In this document: positions 6,195 through 13,211 of the stretch, piece after piece
Layout of the letters: each line of letters opens with the position of its first letter
Numbering within the stretch: position 1 is the stretch's first letter
Assembly (NCBI GenBank): GCA_900553175.1
Contig: USCH01000040.1
Coordinates: 1 to 14,382 of the forward strand
Reading direction: 5' to 3'
Origin: an uncultured Alistipes sp.
Lineage (GTDB): Bacteria; Bacteroidota; Bacteroidia; Bacteroidales; Rikenellaceae
DNA length: 14,382 bases
Made by a program: the position numbers and the translations under genes
Notes under the pieces: generated by a model
Database searches by the model: none
Told to the model about the DNA's origin: nothing
What the model saw: the letters and a program-made list of their open reading frames with translations, nothing else

Positions 6195-7268
6195 TTATTT
6201 CACGTGCAGTTTCTCGAACTCCTGCATGCAGCCGACCAGCGCCTGCACGCTCTCGATCGGCAGGGCGTTGTAGCACGAAGCGCGGAAGCCGCCGACCAGA
6301 CGGTGGCCCTTGATGCCGACCATGCCGCGCGCCTTGGCGAACTCGAGGAACTCGGGCGCCAGCTCCTCGTACCCGTCGGCCATGACGAAGCAGATGTTCA
6401 TCAGGGAGCGGTCCTCCCGCTCGACCGTGCCGCGGAACAAGGGGTTGCGGTCGATCTCGGCGTAGAGCAGCCCGGCTTTGGCCACGTTGCGGCGGTGGAT
6501 CTCCTCCACGCCGCCGATGCTCTTGAGCCACCGCAGCGTCTCCATCAGCACGTAGATCGGGAAGACGGGCGGAGTGTTGAACATCGAATTGTTGTCGGCA
6601 TGGGTCTTGAACGAGACCATCGTGGGCAGGTCGCGCACGATCTTGTCCAGCATATCGTCGCGGATGATGGCGAACGCGACGCCCGCGGGAGCCAGGTTCT
6701 TCTGCGCACCGCCGTAGATCATGGCGTATTTCGACACGTCGACCGGACGCGACAGGATGTCGGACGACATGTCGGCGACGAGAGGCACGGGCGAGGCGAT
6801 GTCCTCGTGGTACTCGGTGCCGTAGATCGTGTTGTTGGAGGTGATGTGCAGGTAATCGAGGTCGGAGGGAATGGCGAAACCCTTGGGGATATAGGTGAAG
6901 TTGCGGTCCTCGGACGAAGCGAGCACCTCGACCTCGCCGTAACGCCGGGCCTCCTTGATGGCCTTCTTCGACCAGACGCCCGTGTTGACGTAACCGGCCT
7001 TGCGGCCCAGAAAGTTGGCCGCCACCTCGTAGAAGAGGGTGCTGGCGCCGCCGCCCAGGTAGATGATCTTATAGTTGTCGGGGATGGCGAGCAGCTCGCG
7101 GAAAAGCCGGTCGGCCTCGGCCATCACCTCGTCGAAATCCTTCGTCCGGTGCGAAATCGAGAGGATCGAGAGCCCCGAGCCGTTGAAATCCAGAATGGCC
7201 TTGGCCGCATTGGCGATCACTTCGTCGGCCAGAATGGAAGGCCCCGCATTGAAATTGTGTTTTTTCAT
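6195..7268 (-). CDS. serC: Phosphoserine aminotransferase
   Basis: A 357-residue PLP enzyme that converts 3-phosphohydroxypyruvate and glutamate to phosphoserine and 2-oxoglutarate. In this family it also acts on the analogous pyridoxine-pathway intermediate. The N-terminus KHNFNAGPS (3-11) and SISHRTKDF (38-46) are hallmark SerC segments. GGGAST (72-77) is the phosphate-binding turn, and the PLP Lys is K190 in YGGAQKNLAP. The length is normal. It is the first gene of the minus-strand serine operon, behind the promoter at 7319-7348; serA follows after 7 bp. No phosphoserine phosphatase (serB) is seen nearby. Confidence 0.96.
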   Translation of the reverse strand: MKKHNFNAGPSILADEVIANAAKAILDFNGSGLSILSISHRTKDFDEVMAEADRLFRELLAIPDNYKIIYLGGGASTLFYEVAANFLGRKAGYVNTGVWSKKAIKEARRYGEVEVLASSEDRNFTYIPKGFAIPSDLDYLHITSNNTIYGTEYHEDIASPVPLVADMSSDILSRPVDVSKYAMIYGGAQKNLAPAGVAFAIIRDDMLDKIVRDLPTMVSFKTHADNNSMFNTPPVFPIYVLMETLRWLKSIGGVEEIHRRNVAKAGLLYAEIDRNPLFRGTVEREDRSLMNICFVMADGYEELAPEFLEFAKARGMVGIKGHRLVGGFRASCYNALPIESVQALVGCMQEFEKLHVK

Positions 7269-7318
7269 ATTCTGAAGTATGGGATTGGAATGATTTCGCT
7301 TGTCCGTTTACGGGTACA

Positions 7319-7348
7319 CAAATATAAGGGAAAATTTCAGGAATGCAA
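7319..7348 (-). promoter_or_regulatory. Bacteroidetes-type promoter for the serC-serA-DUF1015 operon
   Basis: On the minus strand, TTG (7348-7346) is followed after 19 bp by TATATTTG (7326-7319), an exact match to the -33 TTG / -7 TAnnTTTG consensus. It lies about 50 bp ahead of the serC ATG. The same TATATTTG box occurs in the oxidoreductase promoter at 2945-2952. Confidence 0.72.
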
Positions 7349-7411
7349 CGTCCTGCCGAAGAAATTTCGCAGCAGGTGCACCGGGGACCCGATTTTTTGA
7401 ATTGTTTTTTG

Positions 7412-7419
7412 TATTTTTG
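7412..7419 (+). promoter_or_regulatory. Probable -7 box of the yicC-gmk-nadD-ddl promoter
   Basis: TATTTTTG fits the TAnnTTTG consensus and lies 22 bp before the yicC ATG. No TTG occurs 19-21 bp upstream, so the -33 element is missing or weak. It diverges from the serC promoter in the same 173-bp AT-rich gap. Confidence 0.45.
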
Positions 7420-7441
7420 CCGAAATTAACCGTCATCCGAC

Positions 7442-8317
7442 ATGATGATCAAATCCATGACCGGCTTCGGCAAGGGCGAAGCCACGGCCGACAACCGAAA
7501 AATCACGGTCGAAATCCGTACGCTCAACTCCAAGCAGCTGGACGTGAATCTGCGGCTGCCCTCCCTCTACCGGCAGTCGGAATACGAAATCCGCACGCTC
7601 GCGGCACGCAGTCTGGTGCGCGGCAAGGTCGACATCGTCGTCACCTTCGAAACGCAGCGCGCCGAAGCGCCCGCGCGCATCAACCGCGAGCTGTTCCGCG
7701 AATACCTCCACCAGATGAGCGACACGCTGACCTACGCGGGAATCGACGCCTCGCACGACACGCTGGCGTCGCTGGCCATGCGCATGCCCGACGTGGTGTC
7801 GACCGAGGCCGAGAGCGTCTCCGCGGAGGAGCACGCCGCGCTGCTGACGGCCACCGAAGCGGCTCTCGTGCAGCTCGACGCATTCCGCACGCAGGAGGGC
7901 GCCATCCTGATCGCCGACCTGCTGCACCGCGTCGACCTCATCGAACAGTACAAAAACGAGATCGAGCCCTACGAAAAGGCCCGCACGCAGAACATCCGCG
8001 CACGGATTCTGGACAATCTGGCCAAACTGGGCGCCGAGGTCGACCGCAACCGGCTGGAGCAGGAGATGATCTTCTACCTCGAGAAGCTGGACATCACCGA
8101 AGAGAAAGTGCGCCTGACCAACCACTGCAACTACTTCCGCGAAGTGGCGGCGAACGAAGAGCAGGCGGGCCGCAAGCTGGGATTCATCGCCCAGGAGATG
8201 GGCCGCGAGATCAACACCACCGGGTCGAAAGCCAACGAGACGAACATCCAGATTCTGGTGGTGAAGATGAAGGACGAACTGGAGAAGATCAAGGAACAGG
8301 TACTCAACATCTTGTGA
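7442..8317 (+). CDS. YicC/YloC family endoribonuclease
   Basis: A 291-residue protein of the YicC/YloC family. E. coli and B. subtilis members are reported endoribonucleases, and E. coli YicC affects small-RNA turnover. The N-terminus IKSMTGFGKGE is the family signature, and the C-terminal end (ETNIQILVVKMKDELEKIKEQ) matches the DUF1732 half, with a conserved acidic/basic helix. Two adjacent ATGs (7442, 7445) are possible; MIKSMTGFG from the second is the more usual N-terminus. The protein is cytoplasmic. yicC directly upstream of gmk is a widespread arrangement, seen here except for the 125-bp spacer occupied by an inverted repeat. Confidence 0.92.
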   Translation: MMIKSMTGFGKGEATADNRKITVEIRTLNSKQLDVNLRLPSLYRQSEYEIRTLAARSLVRGKVDIVVTFETQRAEAPARINRELFREYLHQMSDTLTYAGIDASHDTLASLAMRMPDVVSTEAESVSAEEHAALLTATEAALVQLDAFRTQEGAILIADLLHRVDLIEQYKNEIEPYEKARTQNIRARILDNLAKLGAEVDRNRLEQEMIFYLEKLDITEEKVRLTNHCNYFREVAANEEQAGRKLGFIAQEMGREINTTGSKANETNIQILVVKMKDELEKIKEQVLNIL

Positions 8318-8341
8318 TTCTGCGACATCGCAAGATACTGC

Positions 8342-8437
8342 AATTGAAAATGAAGAATGAAAAGTTAAAAATCGAGCCTTGCCGGCTCCGGAGCATCGAA
8401 CCGAAAATTTTTCATTTTTAATTCTTAATTTTTAATT
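8342..8437. repeat. AT-rich imperfect inverted repeat between yicC and gmk (MITE-like)
   Basis: Left arm 8342-8372 and right arm 8407-8437 are 31 bases each and match in 26 positions when one is reverse-complemented. They enclose 34 bases that contain a GC-rich core (GAGCC-TTGCC-GGCTC mini hairpin). The arms are almost pure A/T, in sharp contrast to the GC-rich genes on both sides. The right arm ends 5 bp before the gmk ATG, so it forms the immediate leader of gmk. The architecture suggests a small non-coding mobile or structural repeat. No flanking target duplication is obvious. Confidence 0.7.
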
Positions 8438-8442
8438 CCCCA

Positions 8443-9006
8443 ATGGGTAAGATCATCATCTTTTCCGCCCCGAGCGGCTCGGGCAAGACCACGATCGTGC
8501 GCGAATTGCTGGCCCGCTATCCGCAGCTCGAATTCTCCGTCTCGGCGACGAGCCGGGCGCCCCGCGGCACCGAACGCGACGGAGTGGACTACTACTTCCT
8601 CTCGCACGAGGAGTTCATGCGGGCCGTGGCCGAAAACCGCTTCGTCGAGTGGGAGGAGGTCTACCGGGGCACCTGCTACGGCACGCTGCGCAGCGAAATG
8701 GAGCGCATCTGGCAGAAGGGACACACGATCGCGTTCGACGTCGACGTGATCGGCGGACTGAACCTCAAACGTCTGTTCGGCGACGACGCCTGCTCGGTCT
8801 TCGTCATGCCTCCGTCGGTCGCGGAGCTGCGCCGGCGGCTCGAAGGGCGCGGCACCGACGCACCGGAGGTGATCGACCGGCGCGTGGCCAAAGCCGAATT
8901 CGAGCTGACCAAGGCCCCCGAATTCGACCACGTGGTGGTCAACGACCGGCTGGAAGATGCCGTGGCCGAAGTCTGCGCGCTGGTCGAAAAGTTCCTCGCC
9001 CGCTGA
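8443..9006 (+). CDS. gmk: Guanylate kinase
   Basis: A 187-residue enzyme that phosphorylates GMP (and dGMP) to GDP with ATP, an essential step of guanine nucleotide synthesis. The Walker A loop APSGSGKT is at 9-16. The GMP-binding region holds SVSATSRAPRGTERDGVDYYF (32-52), and the lid/arginine segment includes RRRLEGRGTD (about 129-138). The length is standard. The gene starts 5 bp after the AT-rich inverted repeat, and nadD follows after 3 bases, so expression of the downstream genes may pass through or start at that repeat. Confidence 0.96.
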   Translation: MGKIIIFSAPSGSGKTTIVRELLARYPQLEFSVSATSRAPRGTERDGVDYYFLSHEEFMRAVAENRFVEWEEVYRGTCYGTLRSEMERIWQKGHTIAFDVDVIGGLNLKRLFGDDACSVFVMPPSVAELRRRLEGRGTDAPEVIDRRVAKAEFELTKAPEFDHVVVNDRLEDAVAEVCALVEKFLAR

Positions 9007-9009
9007 GCC

Positions 9010-9822
9010 ATGAAAAAACGGATGATGCTCTACTTCGGGTCGTTCAACCCCGTGCACCGGGGCCATATCGCACTGGCCGAATACGTCGTGGAGCATGATC
9101 TGGCCGACGAGACGGTGCTCGTCGTCTCGCCGCAGAGCCCCTACAAGCAGGCCGGGACCCTGGCCCCCGAGACCGACCGCTTCGAGATGGCCGAAATCGC
9201 CTGCGCGGCCTCGAAATACCCGGAGCGGATCAAACCCTCGGCCGTCGAATTCCTGCTTCCGCGCCCCTCCTACACGATCGACACGCTGCGTTATCTGGAG
9301 GAGCTGTGCGGCCGCGAAATGAAGTTCTCGCTCCTCCTGGGCGGCGACCAGATCGCGGCGCTCGACGGCTGGAAAGAGTACGAAAAGGTGCTCGAATACC
9401 CCATATACGTCTACCCGCGCCGCGGCGAAAGGGTGGAGCGCTACCGGGATCGGATCACGGTGCTCGAAGACGCCCCGCTGCAGGACTTTTCCGCCACGGA
9501 GGTGCGCGAGGCCGTCGAACGGGGCGACGACACCTCGCGGATGCTCCTGCCGGAGGTGGCCGGCTGCATCCGCCGCAAGGGGCTCTGGAGCCCCGCCCGC
9601 CGCATGGCGGCGCTCGATGCCGCCCTCGAAGCCGATCCGAAGCACACGGACCTGCTGCTCGAACGAGGCCGGCTGCACTTCCGCCTGAACGAATGGGGTC
9701 CGGCCCTCAACGACTTCAATGCCGTGCTGCGCCTCGACCCCGGATGCAGGGAAGCGCGCGAATCCGTCGAAATGATTCAGGAAATACTGGCATTCAGATA
9801 CAAAGACATCTACAACCCATGA
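9010..9822 (+). CDS. nadD: Nicotinate-nucleotide adenylyltransferase with a C-terminal TPR extension
   Basis: A 270-residue protein. Residues 1-195 are NadD, which adenylates nicotinate mononucleotide to deamido-NAD in NAD synthesis. Visible motifs are GSFNPVHRGH (10-19, with the HxGH nucleotidyltransferase signature) and SATEVR (161-166, the usual SxTxxR). Free-standing NadD proteins are about 190-200 residues. Here about 75 more follow in frame: two TPR-like helical pairs (about 197-250: AALDAALEADP..., ALNDFNAVLRLDP) and a terminal FRYKDIYNP tail like that of small Bacteroidetes TPR proteins. No stop or start signal separates the parts, so I read a fusion. Its stop overlaps the ddl ATG (ATGA). 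Confidence 0.92.
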   Translation: MKKRMMLYFGSFNPVHRGHIALAEYVVEHDLADETVLVVSPQSPYKQAGTLAPETDRFEMAEIACAASKYPERIKPSAVEFLLPRPSYTIDTLRYLEELCGREMKFSLLLGGDQIAALDGWKEYEKVLEYPIYVYPRRGERVERYRDRITVLEDAPLQDFSATEVREAVERGDDTSRMLLPEVAGCIRRKGLWSPARRMAALDAALEADPKHTDLLLERGRLHFRLNEWGPALNDFNAVLRLDPGCREARESVEMIQEILAFRYKDIYNP

Positions 9823-10811
9823 CTCCGAAACTGAAAATAGCGCTTCTGGCCGGCGGCGACTCGTCCGAGCGGGAGATCGCGCTTCAGAGCGCCGCGCAGA
9901 TCGCAGCGGCGCTCGACCCCGAAAAATACGACGTCACGCTCATCGACCTGCACCATCGCGACTGGCACTACACGGCCCCCGACGGCCGCGAGTGGCAGGT
10001 GGACAAGAACGACTTCTCGCTGACGGTCGACGGCGTACGCCGGGAGTTCGACTATGCGCTCATCATCATCCACGGCACGCCGGGCGAAAACGGACGGCTG
10101 CAAGGCTATCTGGAGATGATGGACATCCCGTATTCGTCGTGTTCGATGACCTCGTCGGTCATCACCTTCGACAAGGAAACGGCCAAACGCATGCTCGCGG
10201 GCCGCGGCATCAACCTCGCCCGCGAACGCTTCCTGCGCCGCGGCGAGGCGTGGGACGGGGCCGCCATCGCGGCGGAGCTGGGGCTGCCGCTCTTCGTGAA
10301 GCCCAACGCCAGCGGCTCGTCGTTCGGCGTGACGAAAGTCCGTGCGGCCGAGGAGCTGCCCGAGGCGATCGAAAAAGCCTTTACGGAGAGCGACGAAGTG
10401 CTCGTCGAGGAGTGCATCGCGGGGCGCGAAATGGGCTGCGGCGTGATGATCGCCGGAGGCCGGGAGTACCTCTTCCCGATCACGGAAATCGTCCCGAAAA
10501 AGGAGTTCTTCGACTACGAAGCCAAATACACGGCGGGATTTTCCGAAGAGATCACCCCGGCCGGCATCGCCCCCGAAATCGAGGCCGAGCTCAACCGCAT
10601 GACGCTCGAAGCCTACCGCACGTGCCGCTGCCGCGGCGTGGTGCGCGTGGACTTCATCGTAACGCCCGAAGGCAAGCCCTACTTCATCGAGCTGAACTCC
10701 ATCCCGGGCATGAGCTCGGGGAGCATCGTCCCCAAGCAGGTGCGGGCCATGGGCATGACCCTGGGCCAGCTCTACGACCTCATCATCGCCGACACATGCG
10801 CCCGCAAATGA
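9819..10811 (+). CDS. ddl: D-alanine--D-alanine ligase
   Basis: A 330-residue ATP-grasp ligase that makes D-Ala-D-Ala for peptidoglycan precursors in the cytoplasm. Motifs are the N-terminal GGDSSERE (12-19, where many homologues have GGxSxExxVS), IHGTPGENG, the ATP-grasp FVKPNASGSSFGV, YEAKYTAGFSEEITPA, and the metal-binding end RVDFIVTPEGKPYFIELNSIPGMSSGS. The start ATG overlaps the nadD stop, and the length is normal only from this start, although the frame is open further upstream. Its stop overlaps the start of the DUF3109 gene, so nadD, ddl and DUF3109 appear translationally coupled. Confidence 0.94.
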   Translation: MTPKLKIALLAGGDSSEREIALQSAAQIAAALDPEKYDVTLIDLHHRDWHYTAPDGREWQVDKNDFSLTVDGVRREFDYALIIIHGTPGENGRLQGYLEMMDIPYSSCSMTSSVITFDKETAKRMLAGRGINLARERFLRRGEAWDGAAIAAELGLPLFVKPNASGSSFGVTKVRAAEELPEAIEKAFTESDEVLVEECIAGREMGCGVMIAGGREYLFPITEIVPKKEFFDYEAKYTAGFSEEITPAGIAPEIEAELNRMTLEAYRTCRCRGVVRVDFIVTPEGKPYFIELNSIPGMSSGSIVPKQVRAMGMTLGQLYDLIIADTCARK

Positions 10812-11380
10812 TCGAAATCGACGGCAAGATCGTGAGCGCCGACCTGCTGCGCGAGTGCTTCGCCTGCGACCTTTCGCAGTGCAGGGGCATCTGCTGCGTG
10901 GAGGGCAACGCAGGAGCGCCGCTGGAAGACGACGAAGCGGACATACTCGAACGCGAATACCCGGCCTACAAACCCTACATGACACCCGAAGGCATCGCGG
11001 CCGTCGAGCGGCAGGGGTTCATGGTGCCGGACGAAGAGGGCGACAGCACCACGCCGCTGGTCGACGGCGCCGAGTGCGCCTATGCCTACCGCGAAAACGG
11101 CATCACGCTCTGCGCCATCGAAAAGGCGTGGGCCGAGGGGCGCACGCCGTTCCGCAAACCCATATCGTGCCACCTCTATCCGATCCGGCTGGTGCGATTC
11201 TCCAACGGCACCGTGGGCCTCAACTACCACCGCTGGTCGGTCTGCGCGGCGGCCCGCGCATGCGGCAAACGGCTGGGCATTCCGGTCTACAAGACGCTGA
11301 AGGAGCCCATCATCCGCCGTTTCGGCGAAGAGTTCTACCGCGCGCTCGAAGCGGCCGAGGAGCTGTTGAAAAATCCCTGA
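10808..11380 (+). CDS. DUF3109 family cysteine-rich protein
   Basis: A 190-residue cytoplasmic protein of the DUF3109 family. The N-terminal cysteine cluster is C17, C20, C25, C29, C30 (FACDLSQCRGICC). It is followed by Cys in ECAY, TLCAIE, the SCHLYPIR motif, VCAAARACG, and an acidic segment after the first cluster. Such a pattern resembles YkgJ-type zinc- or iron-sulfur-binding proteins. Metal binding is plausible; the function is unknown. The ATG at 10808 overlaps the ddl stop (ATGA). An alternative ATG at 10796 would add four residues. Placement between ddl and a cell-wall hydrolase may reflect only operon packing. Confidence 0.88.
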   Translation: MIEIDGKIVSADLLRECFACDLSQCRGICCVEGNAGAPLEDDEADILEREYPAYKPYMTPEGIAAVERQGFMVPDEEGDSTTPLVDGAECAYAYRENGITLCAIEKAWAEGRTPFRKPISCHLYPIRLVRFSNGTVGLNYHRWSVCAAARACGKRLGIPVYKTLKEPIIRRFGEEFYRALEAAEELLKNP

Positions 11381-11442
11381 CCTTTCCCCCGGAGGCAGCC
11401 TTGCAGACACCGCCGGCTCCATCCGAAACAAAAACACGATTC

Positions 11443-12675
11443 ATGAAAAGATACCTTCCTCTCTTTCTTTGCGCCCTGACGCTGGCCGGAACGGCCGCGG
11501 CGGGCCCCGTACAGCTGTTCAACCGCAAATCGAAAAAGCAGATCGCCGCCGAGCAGCTCTCCCGCCTGACGGCCACGGCCGATTCGCTGCGCGCCGCAGC
11601 CGACTCCCGCAGTCTGAAGATCGACTCGCTGGAGCAGGCGCTCGCAGCCGTCCGGGCGGAGCGGGACGCCTACGCCGCCCTGGAGCGCGCGGTCGAAAAC
11701 GCAGCCGCCGATCCCGAGACGGCAGCGGCCGACTCGGTGGAGGCGCTGCGGCTGCGGCTGCGGCGCACGCGGATCGAGTCGACGTTCGACACCAACGGCC
11801 TCGCCGTGCTCGACACGCTCGACTCGGGCAACGACGCCATCCGCGTGCTGCTCTACACCGACAACACCTGGAAATACATCCGCAACCGCGACATCGCCGC
11901 AGGCCGCGACAGCACGATTTTCGAGAAATACTGGAGCACCGAGACGCTCTTTCCCTACCGCGAAGTCGACATGTCGTCCATGCCCAAATCAGTGGTGATC
12001 GATCTGGTGGATTCGACCAAGAGCTACCATTGTCCCTACCAGGGGGCGATCCATCCCCACGGCAAATACGGCCCGCGCCGCAGCCGCCAGCATCAGGGCG
12101 TCGACCTGCCGCTCAAGGAGGGCGCACCGATCTACGCCACCTTCTGCGGCCGCGTGCGCATCTCGCAGTACAACCGGGGCGGCTACGGCAATCTGGTCAT
12201 CATCCGCCACGACAACGGTCTGGAGACCTACTACGGCCACCTCTCCGAACGGCTGGTCGAGGCGGGGCAATGGGTCGAAGCGGGGCAGATCATCGGCAAG
12301 GGCGGCTCGACGGGCCGTTCGACGGGTCCCCACCTCCATTTCGAGACCCGCTACTACGGACAGTCGTTCGATCCCGAACGGCTCATCGACTTCCGAAGCG
12401 GCATCCTCTGCCGCGAGACGTTCCTGCTGAAAAAGTCGTTCTTCAGCATCTACTCCAACGCCGGGCAGGATTTCGACGACGAGATCGCCAACGAGGAGGA
12501 GGACAAGAAGGAGCAGGCCGAGCGCGAAGCGATGCGTTACCACAAAATCCGTTCGGGCGACACGCTCGGTGCCATCGCCCGCAAATACGGCACGACCGTC
12601 TCGAACATCTGCCGCCTGAACGGCATCAAGTCGACGACGATCCTGCGCATCGGCCGCACGCTCCGGGTGCGGTAG
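11443..12675 (+). CDS. M23 family murein endopeptidase with C-terminal LysM domain
   Basis: A 410-residue secreted cell-wall hydrolase. It has a signal peptide (MKRYLPLFLCALTLAGTAAA, no lipobox at its end) and a coiled-coil-like region (about 31-112). A middle segment of unknown fold precedes the M23 metallopeptidase domain (about 195-320), whose zinc motif is H217-x3-D221 with HLH (297-299) and GYGN before it. The C-terminus is a LysM peptidoglycan-binding repeat (366-409, starting YHKIRSGDTLGAIARKYG). It probably cuts peptide cross-links in the periplasm. The gene starts 62 bp after the DUF3109 stop without a visible terminator, and ends the plus-strand operon before the hairpin at 12700-12736. 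Confidence 0.93.
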   Translation: MKRYLPLFLCALTLAGTAAAGPVQLFNRKSKKQIAAEQLSRLTATADSLRAAADSRSLKIDSLEQALAAVRAERDAYAALERAVENAAADPETAAADSVEALRLRLRRTRIESTFDTNGLAVLDTLDSGNDAIRVLLYTDNTWKYIRNRDIAAGRDSTIFEKYWSTETLFPYREVDMSSMPKSVVIDLVDSTKSYHCPYQGAIHPHGKYGPRRSRQHQGVDLPLKEGAPIYATFCGRVRISQYNRGGYGNLVIIRHDNGLETYYGHLSERLVEAGQWVEAGQIIGKGGSTGRSTGPHLHFETRYYGQSFDPERLIDFRSGILCRETFLLKKSFFSIYSNAGQDFDDEIANEEEDKKEQAEREAMRYHKIRSGDTLGAIARKYGTTVSNICRLNGIKSTTILRIGRTLRVR

Positions 12676-12699
12676 CCGTCCCCGCCGGAGCAGGTCCGA

Positions 12700-12736
12700 A
12701 AAACGGGGCTGTCCTTTCGAAGGGCAGCCCCGTTTT
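12700..12736 (+). terminator. Intrinsic terminator after the M23/LysM gene (possibly bidirectional)
   Basis: AAAACGGGGCTG (12700-12711) pairs with CAGCCCCGTTTT (12725-12736). The inner bases extend the stem to about 17 bp with one G-T pair and a TCG loop, and T4 ends the right arm. The run of A on the left arm gives a T run on the other strand, so it may also stop transcripts from the propeller pseudogene. Confidence 0.85.
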
Positions 12737-12740
12737 CCGT

Positions 12741-13205
12741 TCATCGGCCGGGCAGAACCGGCTCCATCGTCGCGATCCGGTATTCGCCGTCGGCGCCGAC
12801 CCTCCGGCAGCCCTCCGCGCCGAGCGCGAAAGAGGTTATGCGGCGGTTGAAATTGTCGACGACGGCAAATTCCTCCTCCTCGTAGGGATCGTGCACGATC
12901 TGGTGGATGTCGAGCACCTCGCCCCCGCACGGCCCTTTCTCACGGGCGCATGGCCCGCCCCGCCGCGCAAGTCGAACACCCGCAGCGGCAGGGCATCGCT
13001 GTTACCGGCCCAGAGCAGCCAATGACCGAAAGCCGCCATCATCTCCGGACATCCGAGCGTGTCGGGCGGAATGTCCAGCCATTCGACTTCGCGCTCGTAG
13101 TCGATCTTCCGAGCCGGGACATGCTCCGGCCACGCGCCGCTGCGACCGCAGCACACGCATCCGGCAAGGAGCGCCGGCAGGGAACGACATACGAACGGAA
13201 ATCAT
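12741..13205 (-). pseudogene. Frameshifted, truncated 6-bladed beta-propeller lipoprotein
   Basis: A lipoprotein signal (ATG at 13205, MISVR..., then PALLAGC lipobox) and the first part of a propeller can be read only by switching frames twice. One shift is near 13182, where one C in a CCC run appears extra. The other is near 12960, where one G in a G run appears missing. The joined frame runs through EVEWLDIPPDTLG, LRVFDLRGG, EVLDIHQIVHDPYEEEEFAVV, DNFNRRITSFAL, and stops at 12743-12741. The total of about 154 residues is well short of a normal propeller of about 350-380. The pattern follows the same order as residues about 47-140 of the next gene (F-D-x-x-G, then E/DI, VD, then V/LD-x-x-R-x-I-x-x-F). 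Homopolymer indels could also be sequencing errors, but the missing C-terminal part cannot be explained that way. Confidence 0.68.
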
Positions 13206-13211
13206 GGCGGA

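Noticed and set aside
8425..9678. 417-residue minus-strand frame opposite gmk and nadD
   Set aside because: Antisense to two genes with unmistakable motifs, with no own domain or promoter.
11989..12930. 313-residue minus-strand frame over the M23 gene and propeller remnant
   Set aside because: It is antisense to the M23/LysM domains, crosses the terminator hairpin, and does not keep the propeller reading frame.
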